Shown: positions 1 to 7,829, counted from the stretch's first letter. The stretch: 10,295 nucleotides of DNA from Acidobacteriota bacterium (GCA_021805265.1 JAJZFR010000229.1:1-10295); one strand, 5' to 3'. Notes: a model not told the origin generated them from the letters alone. Program-made: numbers and translations.

Positions 1-868
1 TCTGGTGCTCGTTCAGGTAGGCAGTCATTCCGGTGCCAACCACGTTGAACCAGCTTCGGACGTACTGGCTGATGTTCGACGAGATGGGGTCAGAAAACGG
101 CGGAATCCAGATGCGCGCCGGAAACGGTGCCGTCTGATGCTGGCAGTAGAAAATGGCGGGGCTGTACTCAAGCTCGGTCCTGGTCACCACCTGCGACTCT
201 TTCATGTTGAGCATGTATCCGTCGCGATTGTTGTCATGGCCAACGTAATCCTGAAAAAGCCAGGGCATGGGGCTGACCTCATACTGTGTTCCCAGATTTT
301 TGCGATACCAGGAGACCACCATGTCCTGCCCATCCGGGTTGAGGGTGGGATAGAGCAACAGGATGACATTGTTCAGAATCCGGTCAACCTCGGGATCGCC
401 CTCTGCCGAGAGCAGCTTGTAGGCCAGCACCATCGAGTGCTGCGGACCGGCAACTTCGTTGGCGTGCAACCCGCCGTCGATATGGATGATGACTTTGGCC
501 GACTGCGACAGGGCCTTGGCCGAGCCGTCGTCCAGTCCCTGGGCCATCGAGAGCCGCTTGGTGTCTGCTTTCCACTCATCCAGCCGGGCCAGGTTCTCCG
601 GCGACGAGATCACCGCAATCTCGACATCGCGGCCTTCCGTCGTTTTGCCGACGGTAAACATCTTCATGCGGTTGGAGTGCGCGGCCAGCGCGTGAAAATA
701 CTGAATCTCTTCCTCGTAGCTGGCCAGGTAATAATCGTCGCCGGGGTTATGCCCCAGTACGGAAACCGGCGTGGGAACAGCGGGAGACTGCCCCAATCCG
801 CGCAAGGCAACCAGCGCAAGCAAAGCCGCGACCGAAAGCGAACCCAGGGAAACACTTCTCAGCGACAT
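1..868 (-). CDS. Secreted M14-family zinc carboxypeptidase, N-terminal part (gene runs off the left edge)
   Basis: The reverse strand reads open from an ATG at 868 to the window edge, giving 289 residues. A Shine-Dalgarno run TAGGGGGAG (875-883) lies 6 bases before the ATG. Residues 1-27 form a Sec signal peptide: MSLR, a hydrophobic core, then GLGQ. The M14 metallopeptidase pattern follows. HANE at 135-138 supplies the first two zinc ligands (H135, E138), NPDG is at 177-180, DNNRD at 212-216 resembles the substrate-binding Asn-Arg element, and QHQ at 243-245 gives the likely third zinc ligand (H244). The 106-residue spacing from E138 to H244 suits the family. The catalytic glutamate would lie beyond the window edge. 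The stretch ARIWIPPFSDPI (251-262) resembles large secreted M14 proteins of acidobacteria and Gemmatimonadetes (recalled, not searched). The protein probably trims peptides in the periplasm or outside the cell; its specificity cannot be told. It is transcribed away from gatC. Confidence 0.88.
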   Translation of the reverse strand, partial: MSLRSVSLGSLSVAALLALVALRGLGQSPAVPTPVSVLGHNPGDDYYLASYEEEIQYFHALAAHSNRMKMFTVGKTTEGRDVEIAVISSPENLARLDEWKADTKRLSMAQGLDDGSAKALSQSAKVIIHIDGGLHANEVAGPQHSMVLAYKLLSAEGDPEVDRILNNVILLLYPTLNPDGQDMVVSWYRKNLGTQYEVSPMPWLFQDYVGHDNNRDGYMLNMKESQVVTRTELEYSPAIFYCQHQTAPFPARIWIPPFSDPISSNISQYVRSWFNVVGTGMTAYLNEHQ

Positions 869-996
869 AACCAACTCCCCCTATTCCGTTGGGCGGTTGC
901 CGACAAGAGCATTCCGCCATTTTTCCATTCCTCGAAAGCGATGCCTAAAGCTAACACACGAACTCATCCCGCCGGGTACAAAAAACCGTAGCGGAG

Positions 997-1025
997 TTGG
1001 GCCAATCCCCGGTTGCTTCTATACT
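997..1025 (+). promoter_or_regulatory. Candidate sigma-70-type promoter for gatC-gatA
   Basis: TTGGGC (997-1002) and TATACT (1020-1025) are separated by exactly 17 bases. They match the TTGACA/TATAAT consensus at four and five positions respectively. The predicted start of transcription would lie near 1032, leaving a leader of about 27 bases before the gatC ATG. The position in the divergent gap, pointing at gatC, supports it. No promoter of similar quality was found for the opposite strand. Confidence 0.5.
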
Positions 1026-1058
1026 TGGATTTCGAGAGATTTTCCCAGGCGGTGATGG

Positions 1059-1394
1059 ATGAGCGGAAGCGTGGCGACAGTTTCCATGGAAGAGGTGGAG
1101 CGGGTGGCGGAGTTGGCCAATCTCGAGCTGGCGGCGGACGAAAAGCCGCTCATGCAGCGCGACCTGAACGCCATCCTTGGCTACGTGGCTCAGTTGAATG
1201 GGCTGGACACGACGGGCGTTGAGCCACTGGCGCAGATTGGCGATCTGTTTGCCGCCGAAGCTGGCGACGCGGGCCGCGGCGCGGAGCTTCGTGCCGATGC
1301 GGTGGCCGGTTCCCTGGATCGTGCAAGCGTAATGGCCTCCGCTCCCGAGACGGATGGCGCGTTTTTCAAAACGCCAAAAGTGATTGAGCGCTGA
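1059..1394 (+). CDS. gatC: Asp-tRNA(Asn)/Glu-tRNA(Gln) amidotransferase subunit C
   Basis: The product is 111 residues, slightly longer than the usual 95-100. GatC is the small helical subunit that wraps around GatA and stabilises the GatCAB complex in the cytoplasm. That complex converts misacylated Glu-tRNA(Gln) or Asp-tRNA(Asn) into the correct amidated form. The N-terminal helix (VERVAELANLEL, about residues 13-24), the central LNAILGYVAQLNGLDTTGVEP (about 36-56) and the C-terminal FFKTPKVIE before the stop are hallmark GatC features. The ATG at 1059 has only a weak AGGCGG element upstream. The next in-frame ATG (1086, residue 10) has no better site, so the first is kept. The stop is two bases before the gatA ATG, so the two are almost certainly co-transcribed. 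gatB is not in the window. Confidence 0.95.
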   Translation: MSGSVATVSMEEVERVAELANLELAADEKPLMQRDLNAILGYVAQLNGLDTTGVEPLAQIGDLFAAEAGDAGRGAELRADAVAGSLDRASVMASAPETDGAFFKTPKVIER

Positions 1395-1396
1395 AA

Positions 1397-2917
1397 ATGC
1401 AGCCCTCGGGTTGCCGGATTGAAAGGGAGACGAGCGAGATTGTGACGACCGATACCTTACTGGAAAAGCCCGCGACGATTGCTGTTCTGCGCGCGGGCAT
1501 TGTGTCCCGCACGACAACGGCGACGGCTCTGGCCGAGTCGTATTTCGCCCGCATTGACGAGCATAATCCGCTGGTGAATGCGTATCTCTCGCTCACGCGA
1601 GAGGAGGCGCTCGATCAGGCTGGGCAGATCGACGCGATGGCCGCGCGCGGAGACGAACTGCCCGCGCTCGCCGGGATTCCGATGGGCGTCAAGGACGTGC
1701 TCGCGATGCGCGGCACGACGGCCACGGCGGGGTCGCGGATTCTGGAGGGCTACCGTCCGCCCTATGATGCGACCGCAGTACAGCGGCTCCGCGCGGCGGG
1801 CGCGGTGCTGCTGGGCAAGCTCAATTGCGACGAGTTTGCCATGGGTTCCTCGAACGAGAATTCAGCTTATGGCCCGGTGCGCAATCCTGTGGATACGGAG
1901 CGCGTTCCGGGCGGCTCGAGCGGTGGCTCGGCGGCTGCGGTCGCGGCCAATCTCGCTGTGGCCACGCTGGGCACGGATACGGGCGGCTCCATTCGTCAGC
2001 CCGCCAGTTTTTGCGGCGTGGTCGGCGTGTTGCCGACCTATGGTCGCGTCTCGCGTTACGGGCTGATTGCCTTTGCTTCATCGTTGGATCGCGTGGGGCC
2101 GTTCACGGCCAATGTGGTCGATGCCGCTGCGGTTTTGAGCGTACTGGCCGGGCACGACGCGCACGACGCCACCAGCTCGCGGCAGCCTGTGGGGGACTAC
2201 GCTGCAGAGCTGAACAAGAGCGTTACGGGCCTGCGCATCGGCATCCCCGACGAGTATTTCGCCGAGGGTCTGGACCCCGAGGTTCGCGCGGCCATCGAGG
2301 CCGGGATCGATGCGCTGCGCGACGCTGGCTGCGAGATCAAACGGATCAGCCTCAAACATACCCAGTACGCGATTCCGGTCTACTATCTGGTGGCTACTGC
2401 CGAAGCGAGCGCGAATCTGGCGCGCTTTGACGGCGTGCGCTTCGGGCACCGGTCGAAGAGCGCAACCAATCTCTCGTCGATGTACAGGCTCTCGCGCGAC
2501 GAGGGTTTTGGCGCGGAGGTCAAGCGGCGCATTCTGCTCGGCACCTATGCTCTCAGCGCGGGCTACTACGATGCCTATTACAAAAAAGCCCAGCAGGTGA
2601 GGCGGATTCTGGCCGAGGAGTTCATGACGGCCTTTGGCGAAGTGGACGCAATCGTCACGCCGACCGCCCCGACCGCTGCCTTCAGGCTCGGCGAAAAAAC
2701 GGACGATCCACTGGCCATGTATCTGGCCGATATTTACACCGTCACTGCGAGTCTGGCGGGCATTTGCGGCTTGTCGGTGCCCTGCGGTGCCACCTCGACA
2801 GGATTGCCGGTGGGGATGCAGATACTAGGGCCGCACTTTGGCGAAGGGACGGTCTTTCGCGTCGCTGCTGCCGTCGAGCGGACCCTTGCGGTTGCTGATG
2901 GTGCTGAAGCGGAGTAA
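1397..2917 (+). CDS. gatA: Asp-tRNA(Asn)/Glu-tRNA(Gln) amidotransferase subunit A (glutaminase subunit)
   Basis: The product is 506 residues, an amidase-signature enzyme that hydrolyses glutamine and delivers ammonia to GatB for transamidation of misacylated tRNA. The Ser-cisSer-Lys triad is intact: K99 in GVKDV, S174 in PGGSSGGS and S198 in TDTGGSIRQP. Spacings of 75 and 24 residues match known GatA enzymes. GatA-specific blocks separate it from general amidases: CDEFAMGSSNENSAYGP (144-160), PTYGRVSRYGLIAFASSLD (213-231) and the downstream TAEASANLARFDGVRFG. The start is uncertain. The ATG at 1397 is two bases after gatC but has little Shine-Dalgarno sequence. A GTG at 1442 (codon 16) has AGGGAG 12 bases upstream and begins where family similarity begins, so the first 15 residues may not be translated. 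Confidence 0.96.
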   Translation: MQPSGCRIERETSEIVTTDTLLEKPATIAVLRAGIVSRTTTATALAESYFARIDEHNPLVNAYLSLTREEALDQAGQIDAMAARGDELPALAGIPMGVKDVLAMRGTTATAGSRILEGYRPPYDATAVQRLRAAGAVLLGKLNCDEFAMGSSNENSAYGPVRNPVDTERVPGGSSGGSAAAVAANLAVATLGTDTGGSIRQPASFCGVVGVLPTYGRVSRYGLIAFASSLDRVGPFTANVVDAAAVLSVLAGHDAHDATSSRQPVGDYAAELNKSVTGLRIGIPDEYFAEGLDPEVRAAIEAGIDALRDAGCEIKRISLKHTQYAIPVYYLVATAEASANLARFDGVRFGHRSKSATNLSSMYRLSRDEGFGAEVKRRILLGTYALSAGYYDAYYKKAQQVRRILAEEFMTAFGEVDAIVTPTAPTAAFRLGEKTDDPLAMYLADIYTVTASLAGICGLSVPCGATSTGLPVGMQILGPHFGEGTVFRVAAAVERTLAVADGAEAE

Positions 2918-2963
2918 AGTGCAAAAGCAGCCAAACGAGCATATTCCGACAGGAGCGTAACCG

Positions 2964-3746
2964 ATGAGCGCAGCGGGTCGAGTGAGTGGTCTGGCAACCG
3001 TGCTTGTCGTTTTCTCACTCGCGACCCTTTCGCTGGCAGCGGCGGAGCGCAAAACTCGCGCGGTGACGCTGGGCGTGGTCCATGTGGTGCCTTACTCGAA
3101 GGAGGGCGATCCGGCAGGATCGAACGGCGACGAGAAGACGCTGAAGACGCGCCCGCTGATGGTGGATGGCCGCGTGACCGAGTGGACGACCGGCGACGCA
3201 CACGAGGTGACCGACCGCAGCTTTGTGGTGCGCAGAGCGTTGCGCGTGAACGACGCGCTGCCCGGCGAAAAGACTGACAAGGCTGGCCATTGGGTGTGGC
3301 AGCGCGGGCCGTGGCTGCTGGTGGACCGCGCGACAGGGCACGTCACTCCGCTCAAGCTCCCGGAGTACGATCCCTCGGCGAGCGATGTGACATGGTTTCG
3401 CGATTACGCAGCCTATTGCGGCGTCAGCGCCTCAGGCAAGAGCCTCTATGCCGTCGTGACTCAGATCGCGGTGCGCAAGCCGGTGGTCAGGAAGAAACTC
3501 GGAGCCTATGACGCGGAGCATCATCTTGCGCCGGTGTGTGCCGAACCGGTCTGGCAGCGCGAACCGCTCCGTGTCGCTTTTCAGCCCACCGGCAAAGGCG
3601 TCCAGAGCTTTGACCTCACAGGAAATTCGGCGGTGCTGGTCGAGGGTGGCGATGAGCCGGAGGAGCCTCCGGCTGCGAATGGCGATCAAAAGCCTGCTCT
3701 GAAATCAACTCCCGGCGCGGCGGCGACGGCAGCGCCCCAGCGCTGA
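2964..3746 (+). CDS. Secreted protein of unknown function
   Basis: The product is 260 residues and I do not recognise the family. The ATG has AGGAG (2951-2955) at an ideal 8-base spacing. Residues 1-27 form a clear Sec signal peptide (basic start, VLVVFSLATLSL core, AAA before E28), so the mature protein is probably periplasmic or extracellular. The body is rich in beta-prone stretches (VTLGVVHVVPYS, HWVWQRGPWLLVDRATGHV, SLYAVVTQIAV). It contains only two cysteines (C152, C192), which could pair. The last 35 residues are Pro/Ala/Glu-rich and probably disordered. No catalytic motif, lipobox or membrane anchor is seen. The gene lies 46 bases after gatA and 72 bases before the FmdE-like gene on the same strand, so shared transcription is likely, but that says little about its job. 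Confidence 0.8.
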   Translation: MSAAGRVSGLATVLVVFSLATLSLAAAERKTRAVTLGVVHVVPYSKEGDPAGSNGDEKTLKTRPLMVDGRVTEWTTGDAHEVTDRSFVVRRALRVNDALPGEKTDKAGHWVWQRGPWLLVDRATGHVTPLKLPEYDPSASDVTWFRDYAAYCGVSASGKSLYAVVTQIAVRKPVVRKKLGAYDAEHHLAPVCAEPVWQREPLRVAFQPTGKGVQSFDLTGNSAVLVEGGDEPEEPPAANGDQKPALKSTPGAAATAAPQR

Positions 3747-3818
3747 CGGACGACAGCCCGACCGCTGGCAACCCCGTCCTGCGCCGAAGAGCGATGGGTG
3801 CGAGAGAAGAGGTAATTC

Positions 3819-4445
3819 GTGGAAGATTTTGATCAATTGCTGGTTGAGGCCGAGGCGGCGCATGGCCACCTTTGCGCGGGGCAGATTCTCGGCGTTCGCA
3901 TGGCCATGCTGGCCTGCCGCAGGCTGGGCATCGCGGACCCGCGCGGCGCAGATCGCAAAAAGCTGGTCTGTTTTGTCGAGATCGACCGCTGCGCCACCGA
4001 TGCGATCGGGCTGGTGACGGGCTGTCGGCTGGGCCGGCGCGCACTCAAGTTCCGCGACTGGGGCAAGATGGCCGCGACTTTTGTGAATCTGACTTCCGGA
4101 TCTGGGTTGCGCGTTGTCGCCCTCGAAAACTCGCGCGAACTCGCCCGCGCGCGTTTTCCGGAGATCGACAACGCAGGCATGCAGCAGAAGCTGGCCTACC
4201 GGGAGTTGAGCGACGCGGAGTTGTTTCGCGAGCAGTGGGTGAGGGTCGAGCTTGCGCCCGAGGAGATGCCCGGCTACAAGGGCGGTCGCGTTACGTGCAC
4301 CGAGTGTGGCGAGGGGGTCAACTTTGGCCGCTACGAAAACCGCCTTCAGCCGGACGGAACAGCCGGCGCACTTTGCCGCAGTTGCGCCCATCCCGAGCTG
4401 CGTTACTGGACTCCGATGCCTGGCGATTCAACCCCTCCGGCCTGA
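3819..4445 (+). CDS. FmdE-like protein with C-terminal zinc ribbon
   Basis: The product is 208 residues, probably cytoplasmic because no signal or membrane segment is seen. The GTG start is backed by AAGAGG (3807-3812) six bases upstream. The N-terminal domain matches the FmdE family: the metal-binding HGHLCAGQ motif (H15, H17, C19), then DRCATDAI with C58, VTGCRLGRR with C69, and FRDWGKMAATF. The C-terminal part carries a CTEC...CRSC zinc ribbon (C160, C163, C186, C189), a common partner domain. The family is named after subunit E of formylmethanofuran dehydrogenase of methanogens, but bacterial homologues occur without that pathway and their role is not settled. Nothing else here suggests C1 metabolism, so the family assignment is firm and the function is open. 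It is the last gene before a terminator. Confidence 0.88.
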   Translation: MEDFDQLLVEAEAAHGHLCAGQILGVRMAMLACRRLGIADPRGADRKKLVCFVEIDRCATDAIGLVTGCRLGRRALKFRDWGKMAATFVNLTSGSGLRVVALENSRELARARFPEIDNAGMQQKLAYRELSDAELFREQWVRVELAPEEMPGYKGGRVTCTECGEGVNFGRYENRLQPDGTAGALCRSCAHPELRYWTPMPGDSTPPA

Positions 4446-4456
4446 TTTTCCTGCTC

Positions 4457-4493
4457 CCCTGGCCGCCAGCCAAACCGTTTGCGGCCAGGGTTT
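4457..4493 (+). terminator. Hairpin terminator after the FmdE-like gene
   Basis: CCCTGGCCGC (4457-4466) and GCGGCCAGGG (4481-4490) are a perfect 10-bp inverted repeat. The 14-base loop itself contains CAAAC/GTTTG that could extend the pairing. The hairpin starts 11 bases after the stop codon and is followed by a short TTT (4491-4493). The T-run is weak for intrinsic termination, but the position and GC-rich stem make it the likely end of the gatC-to-FmdE transcript. Confidence 0.6.
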
Positions 4494-4770
4494 GCTAGAC
4501 TGATTGCGCGGCTCTGTCTCGCGATCCCAGCGGTTTGATCGCAGAATGGGTGCCTGCCCGCAAGGCAGTGTCGAAGAGGAAACAAACGACATCCGAATCG
4601 CGGCAGGTAGAAATTTCCCGTGCGCGGTTAGCTTGTCCCGGTAGTTGGCGGCGCATTGCGTCCGCTTGCAACCTTCCCGGAGGCAATGAATTTTTATACA
4701 GGCCAGCGGGAGAAATCTTCCTGCCGAGCCTTAGTCTGGCGCAAGCGCGCCCGACGGATGAAGGAAGTGT
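4494..4770 (+). other. Long leader region upstream of yajC with no clear gene
   Basis: About 277 bases lie between the terminator and yajC. No tRNA fold or riboswitch I recognise is present. A TATACA element (4695-4700) could be a -10 box. The nearest -35-like hexamer, TTGCAA (4666-4671), is 23 bases away, too far for a standard promoter, so the call is weak. Small hairpins exist, for example CTGCC/GGCAG at 4554-4568. A GGAGG (4679-4683) lies one base before an ATG at 4685, too close for normal initiation, and the resulting frame runs through yajC. The region must carry the promoter of the yajC-secDF operon and may carry a structured leader. Confidence 0.4.
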
Positions 4771-5097
4771 GTGTTGACTTACGTTGCAATGATCTTTGCC
4801 GGTTCGGCATTTGGCGCGGGCAGTTCGGGGATTTCGCTGCTTCTGCCTCTCCTCATGATCGGCGTTGTCTACCTGATGATGATTCGCCCGCAGCAGAAGA
4901 AGCAGAAGATGTGGAGCGAGATGCTGGCCAGCCTCAAGACCGGCGACAAGGTAACCACCACCGGCGGAATTCGCGGAACAATTCTCAGCCTGAAAGACGA
5001 TGCTCTGGTATTGCGCGTAGCCCCCGATGGATTGAAGATTGAGGTTGTGAAAAGCGCGATTGCCGCCGTCACTACCCAGGAAGAAGGAAGCAAGTAG
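4771..5097 (+). CDS. yajC: Sec translocon accessory subunit YajC
   Basis: The product is 108 residues, the normal length for YajC, a single-span inner-membrane protein of the SecDF-YajC complex that associates with SecYEG. One hydrophobic helix (about residues 19-38, ISLLLPLLMIGVVYLMMI) is followed at once by the family signature RPQQKKQK (39-46). The cytoplasmic domain then contains LKTGDKVTTTGGIRGTI (55-71), the conserved YajC core. No ATG fits the start. GTG at 4771 and TTG at 4774 are adjacent in frame, with AAGGA (4761-4765) 5 and 8 bases upstream. The first ATG (4789) would have no ribosome-binding site. The order yajC-secD-secF on one strand is the classical arrangement. Confidence 0.95.
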   Translation: MLTYVAMIFAGSAFGAGSSGISLLLPLLMIGVVYLMMIRPQQKKQKMWSEMLASLKTGDKVTTTGGIRGTILSLKDDALVLRVAPDGLKIEVVKSAIAAVTTQEEGSK

Positions 5098-5105
5098 CAG
5101 CCAGA

Positions 5106-5121
5106 GTCGCTCGAAAGCGAC
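5106..5121 (+). other. Stem-loop in the yajC-secD gap
   Basis: GTCGCT (5106-5111) and AGCGAC (5116-5121) form a perfect 6-bp stem closed by a CGAA tetraloop. It lies 8 bases after the yajC stop. No T-run follows, so it is not an intrinsic terminator. It could protect or separate message segments (inference). Confidence 0.4.
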
Positions 5122-5148
5122 CTTCGGAAGAGCACTGACGACAAACCC

Positions 5149-6774
5149 ATGAAGAAAAATCTGAACGGTAAAATTGCCATCATCCTCGGTACGCTGCTGG
5201 TCTTCCTCTACGGAATCTTCGGCATTCCCAAGGGCATCAGCGGAGCGGCGCTCGAAGCCGCCATGACCCAGCGAATTCACCTCGGCCTCGATTTGCGCGG
5301 TGGTGCTCACCTCATCCTTCAGGTCATGGTCAAGGACGCAGTCAATGCGGAGACCGACAACGCCGTCGCGCGCATCGAGCAGGCTCTCTCGACCAGCCAC
5401 CTGACCTACACCCAGGTGCTGAAGCCGAACCCGAATGCGCCGCAGACAATTGTCGTGCAAGGCGTCGATCCGGCTCACTCGAGCGACGTACGCAACGAGT
5501 TGTCGGACCGCTTCGGCACTGACTACGACGTCTCGGGCAACAGCACGGATCACAGCTACACCCTCACCATGAAGCCCTCAGCCCTGGCCGATCTTTCCGC
5601 GCGAACACTCGATCAGTCGATCGAGACCATTCGTGATCGCGTGGACAAGCTGGGCGTCAGCGAGCCGGTCATCCAGAAATACGGTCTGGGCGAAAACGAG
5701 ATTCTGGTCGAGCTGCCCGGCGTCGAAGACCTCGACCGCGTCAAGGACATCATCCAGTCCACCTCGCGCCTCGAAGTGCATGAAGTTGCGGGAAATCCCG
5801 ATGGATACGCAAGCGACCAGGAAGCCCTCGCCAGCCTCGGCGGCGCGATTCCGCCCGATCAGTACCTGCTCCACGGCGACAGCCAGGGCGTGGGGACGGA
5901 CGGATCTGATCGCGTCTATCTGCTCAAGCGTGTCTCGATCGTCGGCGGCAAGGACTTCCGCGACGCCAGCGCCATTGGCCCCAACGACTCCGGACGACAG
6001 GGTGTCAACTTCGTCCTCACCAACGCGGGCGGAGAGCGCTTCTATGACTACACTTCGTCCCACGTGGGCAGCTACATGGCCATTGTGCTTGGCGACCGCG
6101 TCAAAAACGTGGCCGTGATCAAGTCGGCAATTCGCGACAACGGACAGATCGAAGGTCAGTTCAGCAAGGAACAGATCGACGCGCTCTCGCTCACTCTGCG
6201 CACCGGCGCTCTGCCCGCCAGCATCGTTCCCATTGAGCAGCGCACCGTCGGCGCGTCGCTCGGCGCGGACTCGATCCGCCAGGGCGTCATCGCGGCGGTC
6301 GCGGGCACACTGGCCGTGATGGCCTTCATGCTGCTGTACTACCGCGGCTCCGGCATCAACGCCGATCTCGCCCTTTTTCTGAACCTCGTCATCCTGCTCG
6401 GATTCATGGGATTCAGCCAGTCCGTGCTCACGCTGCCGGGCATCGCCGGCGTCATCCTGACCATCGGTATGGGCGTGGACTCGAACGTGCTCATCTTCGA
6501 GCGTATTCGCGAGGAGATGCGCGCGGGCAAGGGGCCAGCGCAGGCTGTCGATCAGGGCTTCGCCCACGCCTGGATCACGATCGTCGATACGCACGTAACA
6601 ACCATCGTCTCGGCTGCAATTCTGTTCATGTTTGGCACCGGCCCGGTCAAGGGATTTGCCGTCACGCTCTTCTTCGGACTGCTGGCAAACCTCTTTACCG
6701 CCGTCTTTGTCTCGCGCGTGATCTTCGATTCGCACGTGAACAACAAGAAAATCGGCGAACGGCTTTCCATCTGA
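5149..6774 (+). CDS. secD: Protein translocase subunit SecD
   Basis: The product is 541 residues, an RND-superfamily membrane protein that with SecF uses the proton gradient to pull preproteins through SecYEG on the periplasmic side. It has an N-terminal helix (about 8-27) and the SecD signature LGLDLRGGAHL (45-55). The periplasmic P1 region spans about 56-370 and includes ETIRDRVDKLGVSEP and ENEILVELPGV. Five C-terminal helices follow (about 376-522). Helix 4 holds GMGVDSNVLIFERIREE (440-456), whose aspartate belongs to the proton pathway in SecDF (family knowledge), and FGTGPVKGFAVTLFFG is the last conserved block. Length fits the family. The ATG has only a distant GGAAGAG (5126-5132, 16 bases upstream), so translation may depend partly on coupling to yajC. 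A homologous secF follows. Confidence 0.97.
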   Translation: MKKNLNGKIAIILGTLLVFLYGIFGIPKGISGAALEAAMTQRIHLGLDLRGGAHLILQVMVKDAVNAETDNAVARIEQALSTSHLTYTQVLKPNPNAPQTIVVQGVDPAHSSDVRNELSDRFGTDYDVSGNSTDHSYTLTMKPSALADLSARTLDQSIETIRDRVDKLGVSEPVIQKYGLGENEILVELPGVEDLDRVKDIIQSTSRLEVHEVAGNPDGYASDQEALASLGGAIPPDQYLLHGDSQGVGTDGSDRVYLLKRVSIVGGKDFRDASAIGPNDSGRQGVNFVLTNAGGERFYDYTSSHVGSYMAIVLGDRVKNVAVIKSAIRDNGQIEGQFSKEQIDALSLTLRTGALPASIVPIEQRTVGASLGADSIRQGVIAAVAGTLAVMAFMLLYYRGSGINADLALFLNLVILLGFMGFSQSVLTLPGIAGVILTIGMGVDSNVLIFERIREEMRAGKGPAQAVDQGFAHAWITIVDTHVTTIVSAAILFMFGTGPVKGFAVTLFFGLLANLFTAVFVSRVIFDSHVNNKKIGERLSI

Positions 6775-6796
6775 CGGCATCCGATGGAATCAAAAT

Positions 6797-6830
6797 GCGC
6801 AGGGAAGGCCGTTTCGGAGTTTCCTTGCGC
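6797..6830 (+). other. Stem-loop in the secD-secF gap
   Basis: GCGCAGGGAA (6797-6806) pairs with TTCCTTGCGC (6821-6830) over 10 bp with one G-U pair. The 14-base loop contains a further CCG/CGG (6809-6811 with 6815-6817). It begins 22 bases after the secD stop and ends 10 bases before the secF Shine-Dalgarno sequence. No T-run follows. It may tune secF translation or message stability (inference). Confidence 0.4.
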
Positions 6831-6856
6831 GCAAGAGATTGGGAAGGTACGAATCA

Positions 6857-7813
6857 GTGGAACTTTTTGGCAAAGTAAATATCGATTGGCTGGGAAAGAA
6901 GTGGTACTTCCTCGCCTTTTCTCTCTGCTTCAGCGTGGCGGGCCTGATCTCGATGGGCATCCACCTGGCCCACACCGGCAGCCCCGTGCCGCTCGGCGTG
7001 GACTTCAAGGGCGGCACCGAAGTCCAGGTCACCTTTGCCCAGGCGCCTGACGCCAATCAGGTGCGCCAGGCCACCGACGCCGCCGGCGTTCACGATGTCA
7101 AAATCGTCTCCTACGACGTGCCCGAGAAGCATGAGCTGCTCATCAGCCTGCCCGAGCAATCCGACGTCAACGTGGACAGCAGCCGCAAGCAGATACTCGA
7201 CGCCCTGCGCACGCACTACAGCAACCCGATCCTCGAAAGCAGCGTCCAGGCGGTTGGACCTACCGTCGGTCGGCAGTTGGAAAAACAGGCCGGCCTCGCG
7301 ACTCTCTACTCGCTCGTCGGTATGCTGGTTTACCTCTGGTTCCGCTTCGAACTGATCTATGGCGTTGCCGCTGTTGTCGCCGTCTTTCACGACACCCTCA
7401 TCACCATCGGAGCCTTCGCGCTTACCGGTCAGGAGATCAGTCTCACCGTGATCGCCGCCATCCTCACGCTGGTCGGCTACTCCATGAACGACACCATTGT
7501 GGTCTTTGACCGCATCCGTGAAAATCTCCGCATCACTCGCCGGGAAAGCCTCTCCGATGTCGTCAATCGAAGCATCAACCAGACCTTGAGCCGAACCGTG
7601 CTCACCTCGGGGCTGACTTTCCTCACCGTGCTCGCGCTTTACATCTTCGGCGGCAAGGTGCTCAGCGGATTTTCCTTCGCCCTTGTGATTGGAATTCTCA
7701 TCGGCACATATTCCTCGATTGCTGTCGCAGCCCCCATGCTGGTCGCCTATCAGGACTGGCGGACCAGCAAAGGCAAATCGGCTGCGCTTCCCGCGGCGAA
7801 GCGGGGTCGTTGA
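6857..7813 (+). CDS. secF: Protein translocase subunit SecF
   Basis: The product is 318 residues, the partner of SecD and of usual length. It has an N-terminal helix (about 14-35) and the SecF signature LGVDFKGGTEV (46-56). A short periplasmic P1 domain extends to about residue 145, and five helices follow. Hallmarks include AVFHDTLITIGAF (175-187), LVGYSMNDTIVVFDRIRENL (206-225), NQTLSRTVLTSGLTFL (241-256) and IGTYSSI (282-288). The GTG at 6857 is chosen because GGGAAGG (6841-6847) sits nine bases before it and the protein then begins MELFGKVNIDW. An in-frame TTG at 6839 lies before that ribosome-binding site and is unlikely. The 82-base gap from secD holds a stem-loop. Confidence 0.96.
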   Translation: MELFGKVNIDWLGKKWYFLAFSLCFSVAGLISMGIHLAHTGSPVPLGVDFKGGTEVQVTFAQAPDANQVRQATDAAGVHDVKIVSYDVPEKHELLISLPEQSDVNVDSSRKQILDALRTHYSNPILESSVQAVGPTVGRQLEKQAGLATLYSLVGMLVYLWFRFELIYGVAAVVAVFHDTLITIGAFALTGQEISLTVIAAILTLVGYSMNDTIVVFDRIRENLRITRRESLSDVVNRSINQTLSRTVLTSGLTFLTVLALYIFGGKVLSGFSFALVIGILIGTYSSIAVAAPMLVAYQDWRTSKGKSAALPAAKRGR

Positions 7814-7829
7814 TAGAGGCTCCGTGGAA

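Noticed and set aside
5..991. A 328-codon plus-strand frame over the left end
   Set aside because: The minus strand here encodes an M14 peptidase with signal peptide, zinc ligands and ribosome-binding site. The plus frame has no domain and a disordered-looking C-terminus.
4535..4777. An 80-codon plus-strand frame in the yajC leader whose stop overlaps the yajC start
   Set aside because: It would start at TTG without a ribosome-binding site and has no recognisable features. The overlap with the yajC start is suggestive but not enough.
4495..5553. A 352-codon open frame on the minus strand opposite yajC and the start of secD
   Set aside because: It is antisense to two well-identified genes, has no family resemblance, and long antisense frames are expected in GC-rich DNA with strong third-position bias.
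5578..6780. A 400-codon minus-strand frame opposite secD
   Set aside because: It mirrors the codon bias of secD. The translation is Asp/Glu/Arg-rich low-complexity sequence with no recognisable domain.
6825..6834. Ten-base palindrome TTGCGCGCAA considered as an operator
   Set aside because: Part of it is already used in the secD-secF stem, and a single short GC-rich palindrome inside an operon is weak evidence for a regulator site.
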